Source of the DNA: an uncultured Clostridia bacterium
Lineage (GTDB): Bacteria > Bacillota > Clostridia > Christensenellales > CAG-314
Assembly: GCA_934230325.1 (NCBI GenBank)
Contig: CAKQEP010000010.1
Location: forward strand, 1 to 64,000
DNA: 64,000 nt
Direction of reading: 5' to 3'
Numbering within the stretch: the stretch's first letter is position 1; each line of letters begins with the position of its first letter. Positions 25,301 to 34,448 of the stretch are shown here, in pieces. Under the pieces are notes generated by a model. That model was not told the DNA's origin, searched no databases, and saw only the letters and a program-made list of their open reading frames with translations. The position numbers and the translations under genes are program-made.

Positions 25301-26440
25301 ATGAGCAATTTTAAATATCAATTGTTTGACAAAATGATAAAGGAGTTTGCCGTCAACGAAGTAAAGCCGTTGGCGAGCGAACTTGACGAAAACGAGAGAT
25401 TCCCCAAAGAAACCGTAGAAAAAATGGCAAAACTCGGACTTTTGGGCATTATCGTACCCGAAGAATACGGCGGAGCGGGCGGCGACTACCCCATGTACAT
25501 CAAGGCGGTAGAAGAAATAAGCAAGTATTGCGCCACTACCGGCGTTATACTTTCGGCGCACAATTCTTTGTGCGTTGCGCCCATACTCGAGTTTGGTACG
25601 GAAGACCAAAAGCGCAGATATTTGCCCAAACTTGCGAGCGGCGAGTGGTTGGGTGCGTTTGCCTTGACCGAGCCAAACGCCGGCACTGACGCCAACAACC
25701 AAACGACAACGGCGGTTTTGGACGAATCGGGACAAAACTATATACTAAACGGGAGCAAGATATTCATAACCAACGCAGGGTACGCCGACCTATACTTTGT
25801 AATAGCCGTAGTCGGTCGCAATCCCAAAGGCGTAGAGTGCGCCGCATTTTTGGTAGAGCGCACGTTTGAAGGTTTTTCCGTCGGCAAAAAGGAAAAAAAG
25901 ATGGGTATACGCGGAAGTTCTACTTGCGAGTTGATTTTTCAAAACTGCAAAGTTCCCGCTTGCAACATGGTAGGCAAGGCGGGCGAAGGCTTTAAACTTG
26001 CGATGAAAACACTTGACGGCGGACGCATCGGCATAGCGGCGCAGGCGTTGGGAATTGCACGCGGCGCGCTGGAAGAAACGGTAAACTACACCAAAACGCG
26101 CACGCAGTTTAAGCGTCCTATCGCGGCGTTTCAAAACACGCAATTTGTACTTGCCGACCTGTACACCCGCGTAGAAGCGGCGAGCGGCTTGTTGGACAGA
26201 GCGGTTGAGTCAAAGCAGAACAAATCCCGCGACGTTTCTTTGCGGGCGGCGATGGCAAAACTGTTTTGCGCAGAAACCGCGCTTGCCGTCACTTCTAAAG
26301 CGGTTCAGTTGCACGGCGGGTACGGGTACACGCGCGAGTACCCCGTAGAAAGAATGATGCGCGACGCAAAAATCACAGAAATTTACGAAGGCACGAGCGA
26401 AGTTCAGCGCATGGTGATAAGCGGCGCATTGTTAAAGTAA
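25301..26440 (+). CDS. Short-chain acyl-CoA dehydrogenase (butyryl-CoA dehydrogenase type)
   Basis: 379 residues from the ATG after TTGAGGAG, normal family length. FAD/acyl-CoA motifs: GAFALTEPNAGTDA, FITNAGYADL and GGYGYTREYPVERMMRD. The catalytic base is E363 in IYEGTSEVQR, the position used by short- and medium-chain dehydrogenases. Followed by etfB and etfA after 15 nt, the usual Bcd-EtfBA layout. It would reduce crotonyl-CoA to butyryl-CoA, or work in reverse in fatty or branched acid oxidation. Confidence 0.93.
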   Translation: MSNFKYQLFDKMIKEFAVNEVKPLASELDENERFPKETVEKMAKLGLLGIIVPEEYGGAGGDYPMYIKAVEEISKYCATTGVILSAHNSLCVAPILEFGTEDQKRRYLPKLASGEWLGAFALTEPNAGTDANNQTTTAVLDESGQNYILNGSKIFITNAGYADLYFVIAVVGRNPKGVECAAFLVERTFEGFSVGKKEKKMGIRGSSTCELIFQNCKVPACNMVGKAGEGFKLAMKTLDGGRIGIAAQALGIARGALEETVNYTKTRTQFKRPIAAFQNTQFVLADLYTRVEAASGLLDRAVESKQNKSRDVSLRAAMAKLFCAETALAVTSKAVQLHGGYGYTREYPVERMMRDAKITEIYEGTSEVQRMVISGALLK

Positions 26441-26455
26441 AGAGGTAAATCAACG

Positions 26456-27241
26456 ATGAAAATAGCAGTTTGTATAAAGCAAGTTCCCAACACAACGGAA
26501 ATTAAAATCGACCCAAAAACCAACACTCTCGTGAGAGAAGGCGTCGAAAGCATAATAAACCCCGACGACAAGAGCGCGTTGGAAGTCGCTCTCACCGTCA
26601 AACAACAGACGGGCGCGCAGGTCAACGTCGTTTGTATGGGCCCGCCGCAAGCGGAAATCGCATTGAGAGAAGCCCTTGCGATGGGCGCGGACAATGCGTA
26701 CCTTGTTTCGGACAGAGCGTTTGCGGGTAGCGACACCCTTGCGACAAGCACGATTTTGGCGTACGCTCTCAAACGAATCGGTTTTGACTATATAATAGCG
26801 GGACGTCAAGCGATAGACGGCGACACGGCGCAGGTAGGTCCGCAAATAGCAGAACATCTCGACGTAGCCGCAGTCACGTATTGCGCAGATTTTTCCTACG
26901 ACCAAAAAGCCGACAGATTCACGATAAAAAGGCAAATCGAGGACAGATACCAAATATTGTCGGTAGGTTCTCCCGCGCTCTTTACCGTGTTGGGCGCAAA
27001 CGTAAAGCCCCGCTACATGAACGCAAAAGACATAATCGCGCAAGACCAAAAGGAAATTGTCGTATTGACTCAACAAGAATTGCAATGCCCCGTTTCGGAC
27101 ATAGGCTTGACGGGTTCGCCCACAAAGGTAAAAGCCACCTTTACCAAGCAATACGACGGCAACAAGCAGTTGGTAGAGTTGCCTGCGGAGCAAGCGGCAA
27201 AACTGATTGCAGAACAGTTGAAACAAAAGCACATCGTTTAG
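26456..27241 (+). CDS. etfB: Electron transfer flavoprotein beta subunit
   Basis: 261 residues. Signature region GRQAIDGDTAQVGP and a nucleotide-binding fold typical of EtfB. The DGDTAQVGP form is the one seen in clostridial, often electron-bifurcating, Etf proteins, so the complex may couple crotonyl-CoA reduction to ferredoxin reduction. That is an inference from sequence type. The partner etfA follows 10 nt downstream. Confidence 0.93.
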   Translation: MKIAVCIKQVPNTTEIKIDPKTNTLVREGVESIINPDDKSALEVALTVKQQTGAQVNVVCMGPPQAEIALREALAMGADNAYLVSDRAFAGSDTLATSTILAYALKRIGFDYIIAGRQAIDGDTAQVGPQIAEHLDVAAVTYCADFSYDQKADRFTIKRQIEDRYQILSVGSPALFTVLGANVKPRYMNAKDIIAQDQKEIVVLTQQELQCPVSDIGLTGSPTKVKATFTKQYDGNKQLVELPAEQAAKLIAEQLKQKHIV

Positions 27242-27251
27242 GGGGAAAGTC

Positions 27252-28235
27252 ATGAAAAAGGAAATAATGGTATTTTGTGAACAAAGAGACGGCAAACTTG
27301 CAAACGTAAGTTTAGAGTTGCTCGGCATTGCAAGCGTTCTCGCAAAAAACAGCGACAGAATCGTATCGGCAATGCTTTTGGGCAGCGGCGTAAAAGGTTT
27401 GTGCGACACTCTTATCGAGTACGGCGCAGACAAAGTTTATCTCGAGGACAGGGAAGAACTCAAATATTATCTGACGGCGCAATATTCGCAATCCGCCGCC
27501 AACATAATAAAAACCGCCGCCCCCGACGTGGTACTTTTTCCCGCAACGGGGATAGGCAGAGACCTTGCGCCCCGACTTTCCGCAAGGTTGCGCACGGGAC
27601 TCACGGCTGACTGCACAAAACTGGAAACCGACGCCGATTGCAACTTGTTTATGACTCGTCCCGCTTTTGGCGGAAACTTGTTTGCGACGATAATCTGCCC
27701 CGACCACCGCCCGCAAATGTCCACCGTAAGACCTGGCGTAATGCAAAAAAATCAACCCGACCCCTCCCGCAAAGGAGAAGTCGTAACGATAAAAACAGAG
27801 TTTGACAAATCCAAGTTTGCCGTTACTCTCATAGAAGAAAAGGTAGAAAAATCGCAAGGCGTAGATATAGAAAACGCCAAATATCTCGTATCCGTCGGGC
27901 GCGGCGCAAAAGGTTGCGTCAAACAAGCGGAAGAATTAGCCGACTTGTTGGGCGGAGAAGTAGCGTGTTCTCGCGCGGTGGTGGACGACAACGTTCTGCC
28001 TCAAAACCGCCAAGTAGGACAAACGGGCAAAACCGTTCGCCCGCAACTGTATCTCGCGTTGGGAATTTCGGGCGCAGTGCAACACCTTGCCGGTATGGGA
28101 GAAAGCGAAAACATAATCGCAATAAACAAAGATAAAGACTCAACGGTATTCAACGTAGCGCACTTGGGCGTCGTCGGTGACGTAAACGAAATTCTGCCCT
28201 ACCTTATTAAGGAAGTAAAAGCACTCAAACAGTAA
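27252..28235 (+). CDS. etfA: Electron transfer flavoprotein alpha subunit
   Basis: 327 residues. The C-terminal FAD domain has the EtfA signature LALGISGAVQHLAGM followed by INKDKDSTVF and HLGVVGDVNEILP. No N-terminal ferredoxin-like extension. Last gene of the maoC operon; repeat DNA starts right after it. No strong U-tailed terminator was seen within 60 nt. Confidence 0.94.
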   Translation: MKKEIMVFCEQRDGKLANVSLELLGIASVLAKNSDRIVSAMLLGSGVKGLCDTLIEYGADKVYLEDREELKYYLTAQYSQSAANIIKTAAPDVVLFPATGIGRDLAPRLSARLRTGLTADCTKLETDADCNLFMTRPAFGGNLFATIICPDHRPQMSTVRPGVMQKNQPDPSRKGEVVTIKTEFDKSKFAVTLIEEKVEKSQGVDIENAKYLVSVGRGAKGCVKQAEELADLLGGEVACSRAVVDDNVLPQNRQVGQTGKTVRPQLYLALGISGAVQHLAGMGESENIIAINKDKDSTVFNVAHLGVVGDVNEILPYLIKEVKALKQ

Positions 28236-28387
28236 CGCCATAGTGTTTTTTAGCGTGTCATTGCGACAAGTAAAAACACCCCCGCTCGGGTATAAAGATA
28301 TTGCGTTGTACTTTGCAAAGAGTTGGTACTTTAAAGTGGCTATCGTTAAAGTGTCATTGCGAGGCGTAACGGTAATACTCCTAAAAA

Positions 28388-28490
28388 CCCAACAAAATGC
28401 TTGCATTTTGTTGGAGAGGAGCAGCCCGCTGTAGGGCGTAGGCGGTATATGAACATATGCCGACAAGCCTTTGGGCGGTGCTGCGACGAT
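28388..28490 (+). repeat. Head-hairpin structured element, copy 4
   Basis: Head stem CCAACAAAATGC/GCATTTTGTTGG, followed by the shared GAGAGGAGCAGCCCGC body. The internal hairpin GGTATAT-GAAC-ATATGCC has a T-G pair in the plus sense. Confidence 0.8.
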
Positions 28491-28627
28491 GTGGCAATCT
28501 CGCGGAAGTGAACCTCGTGCAAGCGGCAGTATAAAAACGCTTATTACTAAATGCGTGAAAGTAAAAACTATATAGGCTCTTGTTTATATTGCCGCCAAAA
28601 AGTTTAGATGTTCGCAACCACTAAAAA

Positions 28628-28730
28628 CCGTCAAAATGCTTGCATTTTGACGGAGAGGAGCATCCCGCTGTAGGGCGAGGGCGGTATATGAATATATACC
28701 GACAAGCCTTTGGGCGGTGCTGCGACGAGG
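28628..28730 (+). repeat. Head-hairpin structured element, copy 5
   Basis: Head stem CCGTCAAAATGC/GCATTTTGACGG, internal hairpin GGTATAT/ATATACC. The body differs from copy 3 by only a few bases. Confidence 0.8.
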
Positions 28731-28905
28731 TTCGCTTCCGCGGGATTATCACGTCAAAAATTTGCCATCATAAGGATTAGTTTTACTATTTGCAAATTTT
28801 TTCCTCATAATGACATACAAGGCACCTCCGCTCGGGTATAAAGTTATTACGTTGTACTTTGCAGTAAACCGCATAAAAACCTTAATAAAACTAAAAAACT
28901 CAAAA

Positions 28906-28935
28906 AAAAGGAGAAACACGATTGTTTCTCCTTTT
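28906..28935 (-). terminator. Intrinsic terminator of the beta-helix protein gene
   Basis: 13-bp stem AAAAGGAGAAACA/TGTTTCTCCTTTT with a 4-nt loop, followed on the minus strand by an eight-T run. Confidence 0.92.
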
Positions 28936-28981
28936 GTCGTTTTTTTGTCGTTTATACTTACAAAGCAATTCTGTTAACTTA

Positions 28982-31453
28982 TTAGTAAACTTTTACTTCG
29001 TCAATCCAAACGTTGAGATAATTTTTCTTCATACTGTTTTTGTTGCCCCAAAGAGGATTGTCGCTACCGTGCGCGCTGAAACCGCTTTGTTTGCAATTGT
29101 TTATATGAATATTAAATGTGTTGTTGCCTGCGGCGGCGCCGTTGTCGCCCGTTTCTATTGCGGCTCTTTCGGTTGTAAGGCTTTGGTCGCTATAAAATTC
29201 GCAATTATTAAAATAGTATTCGCCTACAAAGTTTGTCGCTTCGTTGTAAATAAGCACTGCTTTACCGCCGGTAGTGAACTTGCAATTTGTAAAGGTAACT
29301 TTTTTCGCGCCGTAAGTCCAAATGCAGTTGCCTTGCATATTTGTAAAGTTAACGTTTTCAAACTCTACTTCTTCCGCATACAAATGTTGCAATCCGATAA
29401 AATCGCAATTTTTAAAAACAACCTTTTTGGCGTGTTGAATACCTTTGTAATTTTCGTTTCCGTTTTTAACGGTTACGCCGTCAAAAACTATCGTTGCGTT
29501 GCCGGTGCTTTGCCCTGTTGCGACGTTGGTCATATCGATTATGCTGTTTTTTGTGCCCGTTATTACAACGGACTTATTTTTCAAATTATTGTCTGCGGAA
29601 AAATTGAAAGTTCCGTTGTTGAGATGTATCAAAGTCGTTACGCCTTGCTGAGCAGAAGCGTTTGCGAGAGCGGCTTCAAAACTTGCCGTTTCGGTTGCGT
29701 TTACCTTCTTGATAGTATAGATTTTCAACACGCCGCTGCCTATCAACACGCCCGTTTCGTCGTATTGCGCTACAATCAACGATACCGTGCCATCCAAATA
29801 ATTATCGGTGCTGTTGGTGTAGAGATAAAGCACGCCGTCTATCAATTTCAATTCCGGCGTGTCGCTTGCCGTTTTTTCGTTTTTGATTACTACGGAATCA
29901 AACAAATCGTACACGTCTACGGTGCTGCCGCCTTCAAACCCCGTTTTTGTTTCGGTGTAGTTTGTAAAGGTGATTCCCGCCAAGTTGGGTATTTTGTTGC
30001 CATCGGCGTCATAAGCGGTAAGTTGAGAAACAACCTGAATTCTCAAGGTTTTTGCCGCCGCCATAGTCGCTATCTGATACGCGGTTGCGCCTTTGGTCGG
30101 GTTGATTTCGTTGATTGCTTCGCAAGCGTAATCGTTGAATCCCGCCGCTTCCTGCAACGCTCCGTCAACGTACACTTTGACTGCGCTCGATTTTAAACCG
30201 AAGTATTTGTATCCTTTGGGACTCGGACCTTTTGCGATAAGTCTTGCGCCGTTGACGCCTTCGTTTGTTGCGGCGTCGACGTTTATGGTTGCCGTATTGC
30301 CGGCGCCTTCAAAAGCGTGACCGACGAGAACGGCGGCGCTTCCGTTTTGTTTGCTCACGATGGTTGCGTCGCAAGAGCAGTTTACAAAGTTGACGGTATA
30401 GTCGTATCCGTTGCTATATCCGTTTGCCGTGCCGTAATTGACAAATGCGCCCATATTCCAGTTGCCTTCCATATAGCCGCTTACTTTTACGTTTTCAAAG
30501 GTAATGTTTTCCGTATCGACGCAAAATACGACGGAGTTGGGCGCGCCCGCCATTTCCGCAGTAAAGTTTTTGAGCGTGTAGGACTTGCCCTTAGTGCTGT
30601 CGCCTACATAGCCAAAGAGTCTGCTTTTGATATTTTTGAAAGTTACGCCATTGCCGTCAAAGTTGCCCATGAGATGAATGGGGTAGTCGCCCAAATCCGC
30701 GCAATCGATTTCCGTCACGCCGTCCGCAACTTTAGCGTTGTATTCTTTGCGATAAAACTCGTTTAAGAGTTTAAGTCCGCCCAACTCGCCGATAAGGTAG
30801 GGGTCGGAAGCAGTGCCGCCGCCGACGATGCCGTCTTTTATGTAGTTCATTGTCGGAGCGTTGCCTTGTACCGCTTCCATCAAGAAAGAAATCGCGCAGG
30901 TTTTGCCGCCGAAATCATTGGTTACGTCTGCGGGAAGTTCTACCGATATTTCAAAGGGAAGGATTGTGTTGGTATAACTTATGTCTTGTTCCATCCATTT
31001 TGTAGCGGTCTTTATGGTGGGGATAACATCTCCCATCCACCTTACTTCCAAAGCGTCAAGCAACATTTTGTCACCGGTAAAATCTACTACTAATCTCCAC
31101 TTGATGTTTATGTCGCTCTTGTTTTGCAAAGTAATATTAAAGGTCGCTTTGTCTGCGGCGGAAATACCCGACAAAGTAATGCCGTTTTCGTTCAATATTG
31201 CCGTTCCGCCGTTTTTGAAGTTGGTTGCCGTTGCCGCGTTGGTATCGTCTACGCCTACGATAGTGGGCGAATATAATACCAGCGACGAGGCGTCTACCGT
31301 CGCTAAAACGTCTACTTTACCGCTTGTGACCGCAATATTCGCTTTGCTTTCCGCAGTAAATATTGCAAAAGTTGCGCCCGCCAAAAGGCTTACGCACAAC
31401 GCTATGACAAGCAAAGCGGTAATGATTACGCTTTTTTTGGTTTGTTTTGTCAT
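28982..31453 (-). CDS. Large secreted protein: TasA/CalY-like N-terminal domain plus beta-helix
   Basis: 823 residues. N-terminal export signal (TALLVIALCVSLLAGATFAIFT) of the SipW-processed type, then a TasA/camelysin-like domain to about residue 205 with the hallmark AVTSGKVDV start and ELPADVTNDFGG...MEAVQGNA end. The rest has GLUG-like and parallel beta-helix repeats (NITFENVKVSGYM, KVTFTNCKFTTGG, YYFNNCEFYS). No LPxTG and no C-terminal helix, so it is probably assembled onto surface fibres or released. AAGGAG precedes the ATG. Last gene of the SipW cluster, 166 nt after the TasA-like gene. The fold suggests a carbohydrate or adhesion role; no catalytic residues were recognised. Confidence 0.82.
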   Translation of the reverse strand: MTKQTKKSVIITALLVIALCVSLLAGATFAIFTAESKANIAVTSGKVDVLATVDASSLVLYSPTIVGVDDTNAATATNFKNGGTAILNENGITLSGISAADKATFNITLQNKSDINIKWRLVVDFTGDKMLLDALEVRWMGDVIPTIKTATKWMEQDISYTNTILPFEISVELPADVTNDFGGKTCAISFLMEAVQGNAPTMNYIKDGIVGGGTASDPYLIGELGGLKLLNEFYRKEYNAKVADGVTEIDCADLGDYPIHLMGNFDGNGVTFKNIKSRLFGYVGDSTKGKSYTLKNFTAEMAGAPNSVVFCVDTENITFENVKVSGYMEGNWNMGAFVNYGTANGYSNGYDYTVNFVNCSCDATIVSKQNGSAAVLVGHAFEGAGNTATINVDAATNEGVNGARLIAKGPSPKGYKYFGLKSSAVKVYVDGALQEAAGFNDYACEAINEINPTKGATAYQIATMAAAKTLRIQVVSQLTAYDADGNKIPNLAGITFTNYTETKTGFEGGSTVDVYDLFDSVVIKNEKTASDTPELKLIDGVLYLYTNSTDNYLDGTVSLIVAQYDETGVLIGSGVLKIYTIKKVNATETASFEAALANASAQQGVTTLIHLNNGTFNFSADNNLKNKSVVITGTKNSIIDMTNVATGQSTGNATIVFDGVTVKNGNENYKGIQHAKKVVFKNCDFIGLQHLYAEEVEFENVNFTNMQGNCIWTYGAKKVTFTNCKFTTGGKAVLIYNEATNFVGEYYFNNCEFYSDQSLTTERAAIETGDNGAAAGNNTFNIHINNCKQSGFSAHGSDNPLWGNKNSMKKNYLNVWIDEVKVY

Positions 31454-31619
31454 AATTTTATCTCCTTATAAATTTTTTTGTTTGTTTTATTTTTTTGATT
31501 TTTTTGGTCGTTTTTTTGGTTTTGGTTAACAACGTTCCGTTTTGTTTTTTTGCTTGCGGCTTTTGTCGCTATTTGTCGTCTTTTTGACTTTTTTTCTGAC
31601 GCCGCAAAAGTCCGATTTG

Positions 31620-32252
31620 TTAAGGTTTTTGTGTCGCCTGAACTGCCTTGACCATAAGGTCAAAATCAACTTGTTGACCTTGCGCCAAATTGTTTATCGC
31701 GCTTTGGTCGTTTTTAAACTCGATTCTTATTACAAACGTTTGGTCCGCCACGCCTTTGGCAACGCTCCTTTTTGCTACGACTACTTTGCCGTTTTCTGCG
31801 TCAAAGGTGGACAACGCCGCGCCGTCACTGCCGTCAACCGACACGATAATTTGTTCTGCGAGTTTGTTTGCGGCGGATTTGAGTTTTATTATTATCTCGT
31901 ACTCAAACGCTACGCTGCCGACGTTGGTAATCTTTATCGTCGCTTCGTAGTACGACGTGGGTACTACCATTTCTCCGTCCGCAATGTCAAATACGTTTTT
32001 GTTTGCGCTACTACTGCCCGCAAAATCAACTACCGTATCCGACGTTTGAGTAGAAAGATAACCTTCGCCGTCAACTACCGACTTGACAAGTTTGATTCTT
32101 TCCATCTTTAAATCAAGAGTCCCCGCCACAAGATGGTTTTCTACCGATACGTCCTTGCTGAACAAAGCGTAAGTTCCGCCGACCAACGCCGCCATACACA
32201 ACATAATCATCATACTCGCCATCAAAAGGGTCTTGATTTTGTTTGCTCCCAT
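31620..32252 (-). CDS. TasA/CalY-like SipW-dependent fibre protein
   Basis: 210 residues from the ATG at 32252, preferred for its AAGGAGG site and because export signals of this family start this way. Signal segment TLLMASMMIMLCMAALVGGTYALFS, then NHLVAGTLDLKMERIKL, the standard TasA/camelysin opening. The domain ends with IEFKNDQSAINNLAQGQQVDFDLMVKAVQAT. Such proteins are cleaved by SipW and form extracellular fibres in Bacillus; fibre formation here is inference. Repeat block 6 lies upstream. Confidence 0.82.
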   Translation of the reverse strand: MGANKIKTLLMASMMIMLCMAALVGGTYALFSKDVSVENHLVAGTLDLKMERIKLVKSVVDGEGYLSTQTSDTVVDFAGSSSANKNVFDIADGEMVVPTSYYEATIKITNVGSVAFEYEIIIKLKSAANKLAEQIIVSVDGSDGAALSTFDAENGKVVVAKRSVAKGVADQTFVIRIEFKNDQSAINNLAQGQQVDFDLMVKAVQATQKP

Positions 32253-32329
32253 ATTGCTTGTTACCTCCTTTAAATATTTATCTTTTTTGGCTTTGGACTC
32301 TCCAAAACACATTGATACCGTTTTTTGCC

Positions 32330-32675
32330 CGCTTGCACAAGGTACAACGTAATATCTTTATAAACGAGCGAAAGTGCCTTGCTTGTCATTATGAGGAAAA
32401 AATTTGCAAATAGCATAATTTATCCTTGTGACGGCAAATTTTTGACGTGATAATCCCGCGGAAGCGAACCGCATTGTTTCACAAGTTTTGATTTCGCAAT
32501 ATTTTGACGGGAGTCTTTATACTCTTTGCCTATATGCATTTAATAATAAGCGTATCAATACTTCCGTCTGCACGAGGTACGCTTCCGCGAGATTGCCACA
32601 GCGTAAATTTTTATCTACAAGGTTAGGTTTAAAAAACCCAAAAATTTACGCTTCGCAATGACACTTTAAAAAATG
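32330..32675. repeat. Mosaic repeat block 6
   Basis: Between two SipW-cluster genes. Holds an AAAAATTTGC-type module (32385-32455) and an AAGCGTAAATTTTT/AAAAATTTACGC-type module (32591-32663), separated by spacer DNA containing TGTTTCACAAG. No gene in 32253-32730. Confidence 0.85.
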
Positions 32676-32730
32676 CTCATCGCTTTTGATACGGCAACGA
32701 CGTTGCGGAAAAACGCTCAAAGCGGGGCTT

Positions 32731-33474
32731 TTACTCGGTTTGTTGCGGTTGCTGCTGCCGTTGCTGTTCTTTCGCTAATGCGGCGGCTTCCCTACGTTGT
32801 TTGCGCTTGATTTTGGCTTGTTCTTTTTTGTAGATTTTTTCTTCTTCTATTGCGCTTACCGCTATGTCGATGCTGTCTTTGACTGCGGACAACGCCGCTT
32901 CGTCCGTGACTTTGATTACTGCGGGCGCTTGCTTGACCGCAACTTTGTTGTCGCTGATGTAATTTTTAAAGGTTAGGTTTGGGATAACCAACTCGCACAC
33001 AATCAAGCCGCGTCTTATCTTCAACCTTACAAGACGGTTTTTGCCCACCTTGTACTCTTCATAACCCGCATTTTTAAACCGTCTGCTGTTTTCAACCGAC
33101 ATCGCATACCTGACTATCTCGTCGTAATACCCCTTAAACTCGGGGGATAACTCCAGATATTTTTCTTCCAGCGTCTGCGAACCCGCAGAAAACGCAACGT
33201 TGCTTTCCTGTTCCTCCGACAAAGATTGCTCCGTATCGGCGGCGGCAATCGTTTCCGTTTCCTCCTCCTCCGCCACCAAAGGAACAACTGGCGCAGGCGG
33301 CGGCGTGGGCGCAGGCGGCGCTTCCGCTTGACAAAACTCCTTAGCCTTTGCGTCGGCTTTTGCGCCTTCGCGACGTTGGCGGGCTTCTACCGCCATATCC
33401 CGACAAACTACGACTACGCAGAATATCCCTATCGCCAGAGCCGCCGAGATAAACAAAATTGTGAGAACTTCCAT
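32731..33474 (-). CDS. Membrane-anchored protein of unknown function in the SipW cluster
   Basis: 247 residues from the ATG at 33474, chosen because CAGGAGG precedes it and a membrane helix (VLTILFISAALAIGIFCVVVV) starts at once. A charged stretch and a Pro-rich linker (APPAPTPPPAPVVP) lead to a globular segment near residues 120-190 and a Lys/Glu/Gln-rich C-terminal coil. No family recognised. The topology places most of the protein in the cytosol if the basic residues after the helix follow the positive-inside rule. Location between sipW and the fibre genes suggests a role in assembly or regulation. Confidence 0.65.
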   Translation of the reverse strand: MEVLTILFISAALAIGIFCVVVVCRDMAVEARQRREGAKADAKAKEFCQAEAPPAPTPPPAPVVPLVAEEEETETIAAADTEQSLSEEQESNVAFSAGSQTLEEKYLELSPEFKGYYDEIVRYAMSVENSRRFKNAGYEEYKVGKNRLVRLKIRRGLIVCELVIPNLTFKNYISDNKVAVKQAPAVIKVTDEAALSAVKDSIDIAVSAIEEEKIYKKEQAKIKRKQRREAAALAKEQQRQQQPQQTE

Positions 33475-33557
33475 TTTATTGACCTCCTGTTTATATGGAT
33501 TATTTTTGTTATCGGTATCGCCCGATACGTTTTCCGTTGTTTTTAACCGCTCTTTGC

Positions 33558-33601
33558 GGCGTTTTTGATTGTCAAAAGCGGCGTTTTTGATTGTCAAAAG
33601 C
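33558..33601. repeat. 22-bp perfect tandem duplication
   Basis: Two identical 22-bp units (starting GGCGTTTTTG, containing GATTGTCAAAAGC) at 33558-33579 and 33580-33601, between sipW and the next gene. A fragment resembling one arm of a repeat module (GAACAAAAAATTTACC) follows. Confidence 0.9.
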
Positions 33602-33635
33602 GAACAAAAAATTTACCAATAGAAAAATTTTGTAC

Positions 33636-34436
33636 TTATTCTTGATTTTCTTCCCGTTGCGGGGTTTCCTCGTTGTCCTTTGCCGCTTGTTTAAGTTGTT
33701 GAAGTTGGCGTTTGAGTTGTTCTATTTCGTTTGCCTGTTCTTCCTGTTTTGCGGACATCTTATCTTTTTTGTCGGCGTTGACAACCTTTACTATTCGCAT
33801 CGTCTGCAACGCAATGATTATTAGGCACGGAATAATTATCAAACAAACTATCCCCGCCGTGCTTTTAAACGCGTACACGAGCAATCCCAAAAAATAACTC
33901 TGCCCGACAACCCGCCCGATAATATAGTTGGGGCTGTTTTCCTGCGACGTATCTATTATTTGCTGACCTACGACGCTGTTGTCGGTTTTGTTGTCGCCTT
34001 CCAGCGTTATCAAAAAGCCGCCAGAAGGTTTTGACTCCTTTTTTACGACGCGGTGCGTGATAGTTTCCTGTTTTCCGTAAACGTACTTAAAGGTCAAAAC
34101 GTCGCCCACGCTGACGGAATCGAGCCATTTTTCCTTTTTTTGCTCGTCTTTTGGAACAACGTTGACAAAAACGCACGACTTTACCTTTATGCTTTTGATT
34201 TTGTAAGCGGACACGTCGGTATGTTCGCTCTTTTCCATAGAACTCGACCGCACAAACCGCAACTGATACCCAAAAATCGTCGCCGCGCCGTCCTTATCCT
34301 TTTTTGCCGCAACGCTCACCGCTATCGCAAACAGCGCGACGGCAACTATCAAAACGAGGATAACGTCGCCCGCAATCCGCAACGCCTTGCCTATTTTTGC
34401 GCGTTTTGGCGTAGCGTCGTTTATTTTTTTATCCAT
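33636..34436 (-). CDS. sipW: Signal peptidase I, SipW/archaeal-eukaryotic type
   Basis: 266 residues. An N-terminal helix, then the S-box VRSSSME with the nucleophilic Ser, the SVGDVLTF box, and ITHRVV where the catalytic His replaces the Lys of ordinary signal peptidases. This ER-type Ser-His layout defines SipW. A second helix pair (LGLLVYAF, IVCLIIIPCLIIIAL) and a C-terminal Gln/Glu/Lys coiled coil follow. SipW processes TasA-type precursors; two such precursors are encoded just downstream. Starts 12 nt after the small TasA-like gene. Confidence 0.92.
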   Translation of the reverse strand: MDKKINDATPKRAKIGKALRIAGDVILVLIVAVALFAIAVSVAAKKDKDGAATIFGYQLRFVRSSSMEKSEHTDVSAYKIKSIKVKSCVFVNVVPKDEQKKEKWLDSVSVGDVLTFKYVYGKQETITHRVVKKESKPSGGFLITLEGDNKTDNSVVGQQIIDTSQENSPNYIIGRVVGQSYFLGLLVYAFKSTAGIVCLIIIPCLIIIALQTMRIVKVVNADKKDKMSAKQEEQANEIEQLKRQLQQLKQAAKDNEETPQREENQE

Positions 34437-34448
34437 AACAAAACAACC

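Larger units (their letters stand above)
28243..28860. repeat. Mosaic repeat block 5
   Basis: Gene-free region after etfA. Holds two partial module ends (28255, 28352), two head-hairpin elements (28388-28490 and 28628-28730) and an AAAAATTTGC-type module (28744-28814), joined by the spacer CGCTCGGGTATAAAG and related phrases. Confidence 0.85.

Noticed and set aside
32474..32486. TGTTTCACAAG in repeat spacers as a parS half-site
   Set aside because: Only one arm of the TGTTTCACGTGAAACA consensus is present, and it recurs as part of the spacer DNA in several blocks.
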